NCBI RefSeq assembly: GCF_004684905.1
Contig: NZ_SRJC01000001.1
Coordinates: 1,426,001 to 1,490,000, forward strand
Origin: Halobacillus salinus
Lineage (GTDB): Bacteria; Bacillota; Bacilli; Bacillales; Halobacillaceae
Direction of reading: 5' to 3'
DNA: 64,000 nt
Shown here: in pieces, positions 1 to 8,849 of the stretch
How the letters are laid out: every line of letters starts with the position of its first letter
Numbering within the stretch: position 1 is the first letter of the stretch
The notes under the pieces: generated by a model
What the model was told of the DNA's origin: nothing
The model's database searches: none
The model's input: the letters and a program-made list of their open reading frames with translations, nothing else
Program-made: the position numbers and the translations under genes

Positions 1-1151
1 TGCGCTTCTTTGATCGCTTCTGATAAGTCCTGAGTACTAGGGTTCATCGTCTGACCACCTTGGATCACGACATTTGCACCAAGGCTTTCAAACAGCTTCT
101 TGATGCCATCGCCCATAGAAACCGTCACGATGCCATATTCTGCTTTGGCTTCCGGCTTCTTTTTGACATCTTTCTTTTGTCCGACGATCGATGTGTGCTG
201 CTCGCGCATATTCTCCACTTTCATCTTGATCAAGCTTCCGTATTGTTGTCCAAGGTTGAAGGCTTCACCTGGTTTTTCAGCGTGGACGTGTACTTTGACC
301 AGTTCTTCGTCCGAAACGACAAGCAAGGAGTCGCCTAGTTGGCTCAACTCTTCACGGAATCGCTCATCACTATATGGATTCTCTTGTAATTTATCATCCT
401 CAAACTTCACCATGAACTCGGTGCAATAACCGAACTCGATGTCTTCTGTGTTCATGAAGTCCTGAGCAAGCTTGTGGTGCTCAGCATTAACCATGTCATC
501 CATGGATACCGTCTCATCGATGTCTGGAAGCTCTTCGCCTTTTAAGTTGGCTAAGAAGCCTTCATAGATCGTTAGAAGACCTTGTCCTCCACTATCGACG
601 ACACCTACCTCTTTCAGAACAGGAAGCAATTCAGGTGTGCGCTTCAGCGACTCTTTCGCAGCTGCGACAACTCCCTCCATGAAGGCAATGATGTCTTCAT
701 TTTGTTCAGCAAGTTCCACGGAAGCTTCTGCCGCATCTTTGGCAACGGTAAGAATTGTCCCTTCAACAGGTTTCATGACAGCTTTATAAGCTGTTGTCAC
801 GCCACCTTGGAATCCTTCAGACAAATCTTTCGTCGTCAATGTCCCCTTATCTTCCATCGCTTTTCCGAATCCACGGAAGATTTGAGACAAGATGACACCA
901 GAGTTTCCACGCGCCCCCATCAATAACCCTTTCGAAAAGGCTTGGGCGACAGTTCCGGCATGGTTCTCACTTACCGTTTTCACTTCCTCTGCACCTGAGG
1001 TCATCGATAAATTCATGTTAGTACCCGTGTCACCATCTGGGACAGGGAATACGTTTAAGGCATCAATCATCTGAGAATTCTTTGTGAGATGATGAGCTCC
1101 TTGCAAAATCATTTCGGCTAACTTTTGGCCGTCTATAGTTTGTAACGTCAC
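1..1151 (-). CDS. fakA: Fatty acid kinase catalytic subunit FakA (YloV, DAK2 fold), 3' part beyond the window
   Basis: FakA phosphorylates fatty acids carried by FakB proteins, feeding exogenous fatty acids into phospholipid synthesis in the cytoplasm. The start is GTG at 1151, preceded by AAGGAGG. About 383 codons are visible of a family length near 550, so the C-terminal FakB-binding part lies outside. The N-terminal DhaL-type nucleotide-binding domain is clear from VFPVPDGDTGTNM near residue 30. It lies 31 bp after asp23 on the same strand, as in B. subtilis yloU-yloV, and is probably cotranscribed with it. Family assignment is firm; the substrate role rests on known FakA proteins. Confidence 0.93.
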   Translation of the reverse strand, partial: MTLQTIDGQKLAEMILQGAHHLTKNSQMIDALNVFPVPDGDTGTNMNLSMTSGAEEVKTVSENHAGTVAQAFSKGLLMGARGNSGVILSQIFRGFGKAMEDKGTLTTKDLSEGFQGGVTTAYKAVMKPVEGTILTVAKDAAEASVELAEQNEDIIAFMEGVVAAAKESLKRTPELLPVLKEVGVVDSGGQGLLTIYEGFLANLKGEELPDIDETVSMDDMVNAEHHKLAQDFMNTEDIEFGYCTEFMVKFEDDKLQENPYSDERFREELSQLGDSLLVVSDEELVKVHVHAEKPGEAFNLGQQYGSLIKMKVENMREQHTSIVGQKKDVKKKPEAKAEYGIVTVSMGDGIKKLFESLGANVVIQGGQTMNPSTQDLSEAIKEA

Positions 1152-1182
1152 GCTTACTTCCTCCTTTGACTACAACAAAGAC

Positions 1183-1545
1183 CTATTCGCTCGTCACGCG
1201 AACTCCTTGGATGTAAATATTCACCGAGTCCACTGACAAGCCGACTGTTTTATTCAATGTGTATTTCACTTGTGACTGTACGTTGTGTGCAACTTCTGAA
1301 ATCTTTGTTCCGTAACTAACGATAATAAACATATCTATGTGAAGGTTGTCTTCCTCTTGTCTTACGACGACACCCTTCGAAAAGTTCTCTTTTTTCAACA
1401 TTTCGGATAATCCATCGCGGATCTGGTTTTTAGATGCCATACCGACAATGCCGTAGCATTCAACAGCTGCTCCTCCTGCGACGGTAGAAATCACTTCATT
1501 GGTAATGGTGATATGACCATTTTGGTTATGCAAATCAACGGACAT
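1183..1545 (-). CDS. Asp23/Gls24 family envelope stress protein (YloU)
   Basis: This 120-residue protein belongs to the Asp23/Gls24 (DUF322) family, thought to sit at the membrane and protect against envelope or alkaline stress. Family marks are GGAAVECYGIVGMASKN near residue 24 and the conserved VNIYIQGVRV close to the C-terminus. The ATG at 1545 has a strong AAAGGAGG. It is first in a two-gene unit with fakA and has an extended -10 element just upstream. The exact biochemical role of the family is not settled. Confidence 0.92.
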   Translation of the reverse strand: MSVDLHNQNGHITITNEVISTVAGGAAVECYGIVGMASKNQIRDGLSEMLKKENFSKGVVVRQEEDNLHIDMFIIVSYGTKISEVAHNVQSQVKYTLNKTVGLSVDSVNIYIQGVRVTSE

Positions 1546-1580
1546 GGGGAATCCTCCTTTTATAACTCCATACTGCTTAC

Positions 1581-1588
1581 ATTATAAC
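1581..1588 (-). promoter_or_regulatory. Extended -10 promoter of asp23-fakA
   Basis: On the minus strand the sequence reads TGTTATAAT, a TGn-extended -10 box, about 35 bp before the asp23 ATG. No good -35 hexamer is visible at 17 bp, which is usual for extended -10 promoters. Confidence 0.5.
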
Positions 1589-1712
1589 ACATAATAGTTC
1601 ATACGAGCCTATGAATACAGAGCTCGGCATACGCATAATTCCCCTTATATACTTTGTAACAATTCTTTCGGTCTGTCAAGAGAAAATTCTTGATATAATT
1701 CTGTTGCAGTTA

Positions 1713-1741
1713 TTGCAAGGGGTTTTTGGATATGATATAGT
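1713..1741 (+). promoter_or_regulatory. SigA-type promoter of rpmB
   Basis: TTGCAA at 1713-1718 and TATAGT at 1736-1741 are separated by exactly 17 bp. They sit 47 bp upstream of the rpmB start and face away from asp23-fakA. Confidence 0.65.
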
Positions 1742-1787
1742 AACGTAGTATCTGATGATTTATGTATGTAACAGGAGGGATTTTTAC

Positions 1788-1976
1788 ATGGCACGTCGTA
1801 GTGTAATTTCGGGCAAAGGTACCCGTTCAGGTAACCACCGTTCACACGCAATGAACGCTAATAAACGTAAATTCAAAGCCAACGTACAAAAAGTACGCAT
1901 CATGGTAGATGGTAAGCCACAAAAAGCTTACGTAACTGCTCGTGAATTGAAATCTGGTAAAGTAGAGCGCGTCTAA
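1788..1976 (+). CDS. rpmB: Ribosomal protein bL28
   Basis: A 62-residue bL28 of the 50S subunit, starting [20 protein letters not shown] and ending LKSGKVERV, exactly the usual Bacillus length. The start is the ATG at 1788 after ACAGGAGGG; an in-frame ATG at 1755 lies before the ribosome binding site and is rejected. The protein has no cysteine, so it is the zinc-free form. It is a monocistronic plus-strand gene between asp23 and spoVM, with its own promoter and two downstream terminators. Confidence 0.97.
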   Translation: MARRSVISGKGTRSGNHRSHAMNANKRKFKANVQKVRIMVDGKPQKAYVTARELKSGKVERV

Positions 1977-1989
1977 TTCCATAGACGTC

Positions 1990-2021
1990 AAAAAAAGCAC
2001 CCTTCATCGGGTGCTTTTTTT
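1990..2021 (+). terminator. Intrinsic terminator of rpmB
   Basis: GCACCC (1997-2002) pairs with GGGTGC (2009-2014), followed by a run of seven T. Confidence 0.9.
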
Positions 2022-2039
2022 GTTTCTATTAAAGAAAAC

Positions 2040-2078
2040 CATTGAAAAAAGCACCTCGATCAGGTGCTTTTTCAATGG
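2040..2078. terminator. Bidirectional terminator between rpmB and spoVM
   Basis: A near-perfect palindrome: CCATTGAAAAA and GCACCT pair with AGGTGC and TTTTTCAATGG around a short loop. A/T runs on both sides let it stop minus-strand thiN-spoVM transcripts as well as readthrough from rpmB. Confidence 0.85.
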
Positions 2079-2172
2079 TCCTCTATTAGCGGGGAGTCCA
2101 AGCGTCTGCCGCTTGTCTAACCGGAAATAGACAACAAGTCCGGCGTCCGCTTGCTGGGCGAGGAAACCGGTG

Positions 2173-2253
2173 CTACTCTTTTTTAAAAGTACTAATGACT
2201 GCGCGCACTATACCCCCAAGAAACCGTGGGAGTTTGATCGTATAAAACTTCAA
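2173..2253 (-). CDS. spoVM: Stage V sporulation protein SpoVM (26 aa, TTG start)
   Basis: SpoVM is the tiny amphipathic helix that recognises the curved forespore membrane and anchors the spore coat basement layer with SpoIVA. The peptide starts MKFYTIKLPRFLGG and ends VISTFKKE, 26 residues like the B. subtilis protein, with the functionally important proline at position 9 kept. Translation starts at TTG 2253 after a strong GGAGGAGGGGG. It follows thiN on the minus strand at the position it holds in B. subtilis (thiN-spoVM-rpmB). The last eight residues differ from B. subtilis. It shows that the organism is, or recently was, a spore former. Confidence 0.93.
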   Translation of the reverse strand: MKFYTIKLPRFLGGIVRAVISTFKKE

Positions 2254-2296
2254 AGAGCCCCCTCCTCCTATAATCAAGCTAATGCGGAATCATACT

Positions 2297-2953
2297 CTAT
2301 TGAGTCAAATCCTTGCTCCTTATTACTAAGAGTATGCCTGACCGGAACGAAAAAGTACCTAGATCTTCAATCAATTGATTCGAGATACATAACGTCGATC
2401 CATAAGGAAGATCTGCCTCATTTAGAGGGTAATAAAATCCTTCAAGCGTGATTCCAGTGACGTCGAATGTGACAGGCAAAAAGGAAACATAAGGATAAGC
2501 GCGATTCGTTTTCAGTGTATGCTTGCCTGCCTCAACTAATGACACCCGATTTTGTTTGTCGATCACGGTTGCTTTAATCCCTTCTTTCAAAAGGGGATAA
2601 AGGATTTGGACGTTAGCCAACGTGTGATCCATACGTCCACCAGTGACTCCGAATAACAGAATATGCGAAGGATTCTGTTTTAGTGCACCTCGAATAGCAA
2701 GTTCAAGGTCCGTTTCATCTTTTTCATTGGGATACTCATCAAACACTTTCGCATGCTCCCGGATTTTTCGTTTAGAATCCTTTGTAACGGAATCGAAATC
2801 CCCGATGGCAACGTCCGGTGTAATCCCGTGTTCAAGCAGTACTTCCGCCCCTTGATCTGCGCCGATCCAAAGCAACTCTTCCTCTTGAAACGAAGCAAGG
2901 TCAGGGATGTAGGCTTTCGGACTTCCACCGACGATGGCGATTTTCTTTGCCAT
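2297..2953 (-). CDS. thiN: Thiamine pyrophosphokinase
   Basis: ThiN transfers pyrophosphate from ATP to thiamine, making the cofactor TPP. The 218-residue protein shows the family motifs in order: IGADQGAEVLLEHGITPDVA with IGDFDSV near residue 50, NEKDETDLELA near 77, and FGVTGGRMDHTLANVQ near 101. The ATG at 2953 follows TAGGAGG. It heads a short unit with spoVM. Because rpe ends in a terminator upstream, thiN must be driven from the 200 bp gap that carries six 21-bp-spaced TGTACCA boxes, which may control it. Confidence 0.95.
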   Translation of the reverse strand: MAKKIAIVGGSPKAYIPDLASFQEEELLWIGADQGAEVLLEHGITPDVAIGDFDSVTKDSKRKIREHAKVFDEYPNEKDETDLELAIRGALKQNPSHILLFGVTGGRMDHTLANVQILYPLLKEGIKATVIDKQNRVSLVEAGKHTLKTNRAYPYVSFLPVTFDVTGITLEGFYYPLNEADLPYGSTLCISNQLIEDLGTFSFRSGILLVIRSKDLTQ

Positions 2954-2976
2954 AGCGTAACCTCCTAAAATAGATA

Positions 2977-3088
2977 TGTACCATTAATTTGAATTTGTGT
3001 ACCAAAAATGCAAAGGTATGTACCAAGTCCCGCCAATCTTGTACTAAAATACTCATAAGTTGTACCAAACATCTTTATTAGTGTACCA
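2977..3088. repeat. Six TGTACCA boxes at exact 21-bp spacing upstream of thiN
   Basis: The heptamer TGTACCA occurs at 2977, 2998, 3019, 3061 and 3082, and TGTACTA at 3040. Each start is exactly 21 bp from the next. Most copies continue as TGTACCAAA; the remaining ~12 bp of each unit are unrelated. On the thiN coding strand the box reads TTTGGTACA. Spacing of two helical turns puts all boxes on one DNA face, like an iteron or cooperative regulator site. Confidence 0.9.
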
Positions 3089-3102
3089 AAGCCCTCCTAT
3101 GC

Positions 3103-3139
3103 AAAAAAAGCCTAAAGGCCAACTAGCCTCTAGGCTTTC
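3103..3139 (-). terminator. Intrinsic terminator of rpe
   Basis: On the minus strand AAGCCTAGAGGC pairs with GCCTTTAGGCTT, followed by a T run. It lies 8 bp after the rpe stop and separates rpe from thiN. Confidence 0.85.
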
Positions 3140-3146
3140 ATCCTCC

Positions 3147-3797
3147 TTACAAGGAGTTACGAATTTCTTCTATAGCCTGTTTGCGGTCTTCTTTCTTGAA
3201 AACGGCACTTCCGGCCACGAGTACATCTGCTCCTGCATCTGTACAAGTCTTCGCGGTTTCAGCTGTTACTCCACCATCAATTTCGATTTCAAAATCAAGA
3301 CCCATTTCCTCGCGCCACTCAGAAATCTGGCGGATTTTCGGAACGACTGATGAAATAAACGATTGTCCACCAAACCCAGGGTTCACCGTCATCAGTAAAA
3401 CAAGGTCAACTTCCGCTAGGATCGGCTTGATCATTTCTGCGGGGGTCGCCGGGTTGATGACGACACCTGGCTTCACACCATGGCTTTTGATCAGTTGAAT
3501 CGTGCGGTGCAAGTGGGTACAAGCCTCTTGGTGAACCGTAATGATGTCACTACCAGCTTTGGCGAATGCTTCGATGTAATCATCCGGATTGTCGATCATC
3601 AAATGTACATCCAGTGTCAAGTCTGTTACGGGACGGATTGCTTCTACGATCATCGGCCCGATCGAGATATTCGGAACATAGTGACCGTCCATAACGTCTA
3701 CGTGGATGTAATCCGCTCCCCCGCGTTCTACGTCCTGGATCTCCTCTCCGAGTTTAGCAAAATTAGATGCAAGAATGGATGGGGCTATTTTAGTCAT
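3147..3797 (-). CDS. rpe: Ribulose-phosphate 3-epimerase
   Basis: Rpe interconverts ribulose-5-phosphate and xylulose-5-phosphate in the pentose phosphate pathway. The TIM-barrel motifs are all present: IAPSILASNFAKLG at the start, HVDVMDGHYVPN, VHLMIDNPD, TVNPGFGGQSF and IDGGV. The ATG at 3797 gives 216 residues (B. subtilis about 217) and has GAGGT at good spacing; an in-frame ATG at 3830 would add a non-homologous N-terminus inside rsgA. The start lies one base after the rsgA stop, so translation is coupled. Confidence 0.95.
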   Translation of the reverse strand: MTKIAPSILASNFAKLGEEIQDVERGGADYIHVDVMDGHYVPNISIGPMIVEAIRPVTDLTLDVHLMIDNPDDYIEAFAKAGSDIITVHQEACTHLHRTIQLIKSHGVKPGVVINPATPAEMIKPILAEVDLVLLMTVNPGFGGQSFISSVVPKIRQISEWREEMGLDFEIEIDGGVTAETAKTCTDAGADVLVAGSAVFKKEDRKQAIEEIRNSL

Positions 3798-3798
3798 G

Positions 3799-4680
3799 TC
3801 AGTACCTCGGCTTTCTATTTTGTATTTCATCTAAGAATTGTAAGTAATGATCATAGCGTTGCTTGGAAATGCTTCCTTCTTCAACGCACGTCTTGACGGC
3901 ACATTTAGGTTCTTTGTTGTGCAGGCAACCTCGGAACTTGCAGTCATTTTGGACCTCTACAAATTCTGGAAAGCATTCCGGCAATTGTTCCAATTCCAAG
4001 TCGCCGAACTCTAGAGAACTGAAACCTGGAGTATCTGCAACAAGTCCTCCAGAAATCTCATAGAGTTCTACGTGCCTTGTCGTGTGCTTCCCTCGACCTA
4101 AACTTTCCGAAATATCGTCTGTATCGATAGCTAAGCGTGGATCGATCGAATTCAGTATGGACGATTTTCCGACTCCCGACTGACCGGCAATAACTGTCGT
4201 ACGTTCTGCCAAATGCGACTGGATTTGGTCAATGGAACTTTCATCGCTGACAGATGAGAGAACGACTCCATATCCAATCCCCTCGTACAAGTCTCGATAA
4301 CGCTCCATTTCCTCTATTTCTCCATCACTCAGCTGATCCATCTTGGAAATAACAATGAATGGTTCAATTCGCTTCGCCTCTACTAAAACGAGAAAACGAT
4401 CGAGAAGAAGGGCGTTGAAATCCGGCTTGATAGCGGAAGTCACAATCATTGCCTGGTCTACGTTCGAAATGGGAGGGCGGACAAATTCATTCTTCCGATC
4501 TTCTATAGAGAGAATATACCCCTCTTCTTTATTGTCCGCTTTGAATTCCACTATGTCTCCGACGAGAGGGGTAACCTTCTTCTTTCTGAAATTCCCTCTG
4601 CCACGGCACTGATACACTTCCCCTTCAGCTAGGACGTAGTAGAAACCGCTCAGCGCCTTAATGATCTTTCCTGTTGTCAT
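3799..4680 (-). CDS. rsgA: Ribosome small subunit GTPase RsgA
   Basis: RsgA is a circularly permuted GTPase that acts late in 30S maturation. The 293-residue protein shows the permuted order: an OB domain, G4 ISKMDQ, then the P-loop GQSGVGKSS, G3 DTPGFSS, and a C-terminal zinc motif CKFRGCLHNKEPKC. Its start overlaps the prkC stop as ATGA and its stop is one base from rpe, so it belongs to the prpC-prkC-rsgA-rpe run seen in B. subtilis. Confidence 0.95.
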   Translation of the reverse strand: MTTGKIIKALSGFYYVLAEGEVYQCRGRGNFRKKKVTPLVGDIVEFKADNKEEGYILSIEDRKNEFVRPPISNVDQAMIVTSAIKPDFNALLLDRFLVLVEAKRIEPFIVISKMDQLSDGEIEEMERYRDLYEGIGYGVVLSSVSDESSIDQIQSHLAERTTVIAGQSGVGKSSILNSIDPRLAIDTDDISESLGRGKHTTRHVELYEISGGLVADTPGFSSLEFGDLELEQLPECFPEFVEVQNDCKFRGCLHNKEPKCAVKTCVEEGSISKQRYDHYLQFLDEIQNRKPRY

Positions 4681-6722
4681 GGACTGCTTTCACCTGCCTC
4701 TTCGTATGGGATTGTTTCGTTAATTATATTTTCCCCTTCGCGTTGAATACGATAAGTTGCTTCAGAGTCTGGTGTTATCGTTAGCGGAATTGTGTATGGC
4801 GTATCCTCTGTGATAGTGATCTCTTCATACAGTTCCTCTAATTTGTTGTTCGCATCTCCGATATAGATCATCACACGCTGTTCCTCTTTATCACCATCTT
4901 GATTGAATGGGATGGTTTCTTCTACCTCTATACTACGCGGCTCAGGGTCTGGTTCTGGGGGAGGGATCTCCTCTTCCGGATCAGGTTCTGGCTCAGGTTC
5001 TGCTCCGAGAGAAACGGTAATGGTAACCACAGCTCCCTCTTCCAGCTCCGTACCAGCCTCAGGATCTTGTTTTATAACAAGTCCTTTCGAACGGTCGTCT
5101 GAATATTCTTCCTCTACTTCAGCTTGAAGGCCATCGCTCTCAATTTCTTGGATCGCCTCTTCTTTGGTCATGTTCGTCAAACGTGACAATTCCACTGTTG
5201 GAGGGCCAAGACTGACTTTAAATAAGACAGGTTCATCTTCAGGTATCACATTCTCCCCCGGCATTGGATATACATGCTCAAGGATCTCCCCTTCCGGACT
5301 GTCATCATTCACATAATCAGGTGAGACATTGACGAATCCTTGTTCCCGCAACTCAGTAGCTACAAGTTCAAAGTCCCGACCGGTGAAATCTTCAAATTCC
5401 ACCCGTTCTTTCCCCTGGCTGTAATAAACAGTGACAGATGTTTCTTCCTTTACTGTCGTTCCAGCAGCTGGGTCGGTCCTGATTACAAGTCCTTCTTCAA
5501 CGTCATCGGAATAGGCCGCTTCGCGGTTGACTTCCAAATTCAATTCCCTGAGCTGGGTATAGGCTTCTTCATATTCAAGACCTGTTACATCGATAATCTC
5601 TACATCATCAGGTTGCAGCATTGCCGGCAAAAAGATAGCCGCCGCTATGCCAGCCATTATAAGCAGAGCTAGAATCGATACCACCCAAGGCCACTTCTTT
5701 CGCTTCTTTTTAGGCTTTGGCTCCGATTCATTTTCTTCTGTCTTACGTTCTTGAACGGGTTGCATCGGTCTCGTTTGATTATGGATGATGGTTTGTTCAC
5801 CCGTTTGCTCATCATAAGCATTGTTCGGAATGACCGGAATCGCCTTTGTCTTCTCCTCATCATCCTCTTCGGGAATGACAAACGCGGGTTCATTCATCCG
5901 CTCCACATCCAGACAAGTCTCAAGATCCTCTTCCATTGCTGTAACAGAAGCATACCGGTGGAATGGATCTTTTGCAGTTGATTTCAACACGATATTTTCG
6001 ACACTCTGTGGCAGGTCGTTGATCCATCTTCTTAAAGATGGTGTATCATGTTGTAAATGTTTCAGCGCAATAGATACAGCGGATTCCCCTGAAAAAGGGA
6101 GTCTTCCTGTTAGCAGTTCGAAGAAAACAATGCCTAGCGCATAGACATCGGACTTCCGCGTAGCCATACCTCCTCTAGCTTGTTCTGGAGATAAGTAATG
6201 AACGGAACCAAGCACTGAATTGGTCTGCGTCAAAGACGTAGCACTGAGCGCCATTGCTATCCCGAAGTCAGTCACTTTCACATGACCGTAATGGTCGATC
6301 AAAATATTCTGTGGCTTAATATCTCGGTGAACGATTCCATTCTCATGAGCATGGCTGATAGCGGATGTCACTTGTTTCATAATGTCAACAGTATCCGTAA
6401 TAGGTATAGGACTGTACTGTTGAATGTACTGCTTCAACGTCATCCCATCTACATATTCCATGACCATGTAGTAAATTTCTTCTTCTTCCCCGACGTCGAA
6501 AATATTAACAATATTCGGGTGCGAGAGGCTGGTTGCGGACTGGGCTTCACGGTGAAAACGGGCAATGAACTCTTCGTCATTGCCGTGTTCCAATCGCAAG
6601 ACTTTAACCGCTACATCACGTTCTAGAATGATATCATGACCGAGGTACACGTTAGCCATTCCACCGCCACCGATTAAATCCTTGATGCGATAGCGATCGT
6701 TAAGCAAACGGTTTTGCAACAT
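4677..6722 (-). CDS. prkC: PASTA-domain serine/threonine kinase PrkC
   Basis: PrkC senses muropeptides or lipid II outside the cell and phosphorylates cytoplasmic targets; in Bacillus it acts in germination and wall control. The kinase domain covers roughly residues 10-270, with AVK lysine 40, HRD at 132-134 and DFG at 152-154. An acidic then basic juxtamembrane stretch leads to one membrane segment near 344-366, followed by three PASTA repeats (about 372-436, 440-506, 509-575). A proline/glutamate-rich linker and an extra ~75-residue outer domain end the protein. The start overlaps the prpC stop by one base. The 681-residue length fits Bacillus PrkC. Confidence 0.95.
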   Translation of the reverse strand: MLQNRLLNDRYRIKDLIGGGGMANVYLGHDIILERDVAVKVLRLEHGNDEEFIARFHREAQSATSLSHPNIVNIFDVGEEEEIYYMVMEYVDGMTLKQYIQQYSPIPITDTVDIMKQVTSAISHAHENGIVHRDIKPQNILIDHYGHVKVTDFGIAMALSATSLTQTNSVLGSVHYLSPEQARGGMATRKSDVYALGIVFFELLTGRLPFSGESAVSIALKHLQHDTPSLRRWINDLPQSVENIVLKSTAKDPFHRYASVTAMEEDLETCLDVERMNEPAFVIPEEDDEEKTKAIPVIPNNAYDEQTGEQTIIHNQTRPMQPVQERKTEENESEPKPKKKRKKWPWVVSILALLIMAGIAAAIFLPAMLQPDDVEIIDVTGLEYEEAYTQLRELNLEVNREAAYSDDVEEGLVIRTDPAAGTTVKEETSVTVYYSQGKERVEFEDFTGRDFELVATELREQGFVNVSPDYVNDDSPEGEILEHVYPMPGENVIPEDEPVLFKVSLGPPTVELSRLTNMTKEEAIQEIESDGLQAEVEEEYSDDRSKGLVIKQDPEAGTELEEGAVVTITVSLGAEPEPEPDPEEEIPPPEPDPEPRSIEVEETIPFNQDGDKEEQRVMIYIGDANNKLEELYEEITITEDTPYTIPLTITPDSEATYRIQREGENIINETIPYEEAGESSP

Positions 6723-7483
6723 TACTGTGCACCCTCTTTCTCATCGGATTCCTTCGGGTAATGCACAATCGCTAATGTAATATTGTCCTCTCCACCACGT
6801 TCATTGGCGGTATCGACCATATCTTGGCAAAAGTCTTCCCAATTTCCTTCAAAAGTTGAAAGGGACTCAAGCTCGTCGTCATTCACCTTGTTAGTTAAAC
6901 CATCTGTACAAAGCAGAAGGCGATTGTCCGGTTCGAATGCAATCGTTTTTATATCAGCAAGTACATCATATTCCGTCCCTAATGCTTTCAGTAGTACATT
7001 TTTTCTCGGATGGTTCTCCGCTTCTTCGTGACTTATTTGGCCGGAGCGAACCAGTTCATTAACAAGTGAATGATCCTCCGTAAGCTGTTTGAATCCGAAT
7101 GCATTGGCGAAATAACAACGGCTGTCGCCTATGTGCCCAACCGTTACGAATGATTCCGTACATACCGCTGCCACGACCGTTGTTCCCATTCCAAAACATT
7201 CCTCATGCTCACTTGCATATGTTCTAATCTCTTCATTTACGGACTTGATGATATTCCCGAGCCACTCTTCAGCTTGTTCTGGCTGTTGCAGAACATCTGC
7301 CTTTTGCCACTCTTTATGTAGGTGGGATACTGCCATATTACTGGCTACATCCCCTGCTCGGTGTCCGCCCATACCATCTGCAACGACAGCCAGCACTTGT
7401 CCAGCGCTGTTTGTAAATACGCCGCCTGCATCTTCATTATGGTTTCTTACTTTTCCTTGATCGGTAAGAAAATAATTACTCAT
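6722..7483 (-). CDS. prpC: PP2C protein phosphatase PrpC
   Basis: PrpC is the manganese-dependent phosphatase that reverses PrkC phosphorylation. The 253-residue protein has the PP2C metal-binding motifs VADGMGGHRAGD near residue 35, HIGDSRCYF, LCTDGLTN and GGEDNITLAIV. It is translationally coupled to prkC. In B. subtilis rlmN lies just upstream; here only 16 bp separate prpC from rsmB, so rlmN is missing from this spot. Confidence 0.95.
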   Translation of the reverse strand: MSNYFLTDQGKVRNHNEDAGGVFTNSAGQVLAVVADGMGGHRAGDVASNMAVSHLHKEWQKADVLQQPEQAEEWLGNIIKSVNEEIRTYASEHEECFGMGTTVVAAVCTESFVTVGHIGDSRCYFANAFGFKQLTEDHSLVNELVRSGQISHEEAENHPRKNVLLKALGTEYDVLADIKTIAFEPDNRLLLCTDGLTNKVNDDELESLSTFEGNWEDFCQDMVDTANERGGEDNITLAIVHYPKESDEKEGAQ

Positions 7484-7499
7484 GGACTCACCTCATTCT

Positions 7500-8849
7500 T
7501 TATCCTTTTTTCACCATTCGCACTAGGAAGAAACCGTCTGTATCCCATTCTTGAGGGAACAATTGCAGACCATACTCACTTTTTCCTATAGAACCTTGTA
7601 ACTCTTTAGGTAATCCCTCTTCAAAAGTAGGATCAATTTCAAACTCAGGGTGGTTCGTTAAGAATAGTTGAACAGCTTCTTCGTTTTCATGTCGATCCAC
7701 CGTACAAGTGCTGTACACCATCTTGCCGCCTGTTTTCAAAAGCGGCGCTACATGCTCCAGCAATTCATCTTGGATCTTTCGAAGGGAAAAGATGTCTTCT
7801 TCGCTCTTATGGTATTTAATATCGGGTTTCCCCCGAAGCACTCCAAGCCCTGAGCATGGTGCATCCAATAGAATTCGATCAAAGGTTTCCTGCTCATGGA
7901 TGTCTTGAAGCTTTCTCGAGTCGGCCTTCGTTGCCGTGATGGAAGTCAATTGCAGCTGTTCTGCCTTCTTCGTCACTAGTTTAGCCTTTTTTTCGTGCAA
8001 ATCATACGCCGTCACTTCACCTTGGTCCTGCATTTTCTCCGCAATGTGAGTCGTCTTTCCTCCTGGAGCACTGCAGGCGTCTAAAACCCTTTGGCCTGGT
8101 TCTAGGTCCATCATCTCAGCAACAAGCATCGAGCTTTGATCCTGAACGGTAAGCTTTCCTTGTGTAAAAAGCGGGTGTTTCAAGATTTGGCCTTCTAGGA
8201 CGATGAAGCCTTGAGTGGAAAAGATACTCTCCTCTACTCTGAAACCATCTTCCATTAGCGTATTCATCGCTTCTTCTCTCGAAATCTGCAAAGGTTGAAC
8301 ACGAACACTCATTGGAAGATGGTGATTATTTGCTTCGCACATGTCTCTTGTAACATCTATGCCGTATTGAGCGACCCATCGTTCCACTAGCCATTTCGGG
8401 TGACTCGTCTCTACCGCCATGCGTTCGACAGGGTCCGTTATCTCATCTGTTGAACGCAAGCCTTTCCGCTGGACGTTACGCAGTACGCCATTCACAAACG
8501 AACTGATTCCCTTGTGACCTCGCTTCTTGGAAATCTCAACAGCTTCATGGATAACAGCATGGTCAGGTACACGCTCCAGAAATTCCATTTGATACACGGA
8601 CATATAGAGCAACCACTTCACCCACGGCTTGATCTTCTTTTGCTTAGAAATGAACGGTTGAATCTGGTAGTCAATCAAATCACGACGTTGAAGCGTACCG
8701 TAGACTATTTCAGTCAGCAGTCCTCCGTCTTGGCGAGAGAGCTGTTGCTTATTGATTTCCTGATCGAGCAAGACATGACTAAAGCCTCCTTGCTCACCGA
8801 TACGAGTTAAAAGGGTAAGTGCCGTCTCCCGCAATACGTATTTAGCCAT
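7500..8849 (-). CDS. rsmB: 16S rRNA m5C967 methyltransferase RsmB
   Basis: RsmB methylates C967 of 16S rRNA using S-adenosylmethionine. An N-terminal NusB-like RNA-binding domain (about 1-140) is followed by the methyltransferase domain with [13 protein letters not shown], the [10 protein letters not shown] (PC) motif and the catalytic [12 protein letters not shown] (TC) motif. The ATG at 8849 gives [10 protein letters not shown] and 449 residues; an upstream in-frame ATG at 8870 sits directly against its AGGAG and is less likely. The start overlaps the fmt end by 8 bp. Confidence 0.93.
   Translation of the reverse strand: MAKYVLRETALTLLTRIGEQGGFSHVLLDQEINKQQLSRQDGGLLTEIVYGTLQRRDLIDYQIQPFISKQKKIKPWVKWLLYMSVYQMEFLERVPDHAVIHEAVEISKKRGHKGISSFVNGVLRNVQRKGLRSTDEITDPVERMAVETSHPKWLVERWVAQYGIDVTRDMCEANNHHLPMSVRVQPLQISREEAMNTLMEDGFRVEESIFSTQGFIVLEGQILKHPLFTQGKLTVQDQSSMLVAEMMDLEPGQRVLDACSAPGGKTTHIAEKMQDQGEVTAYDLHEKKAKLVTKKAEQLQLTSITATKADSRKLQDIHEQETFDRILLDAPCSGLGVLRGKPDIKYHKSEEDIFSLRKIQDELLEHVAPLLKTGGKMVYSTCTVDRHENEEAVQLFLTNHPEFEIDPTFEEGLPKELQGSIGKSEYGLQLFPQEWDTDGFFLVRMVKKG

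Noticed and set aside
2080-2172. GC-rich stretch between the rpmB terminators and spoVM
   Set aside because: It has short imperfect repeats (GCGTCTGCCGCTTG, GCGTCCGCTTG) but no clear fold, terminator or gene.
2977-3088. CRISPR array reading of the 21-bp periodic boxes
   Set aside because: The repeated part is only 7-9 bp and the variable part about 12 bp, far below CRISPR sizes, and no cas gene is near.
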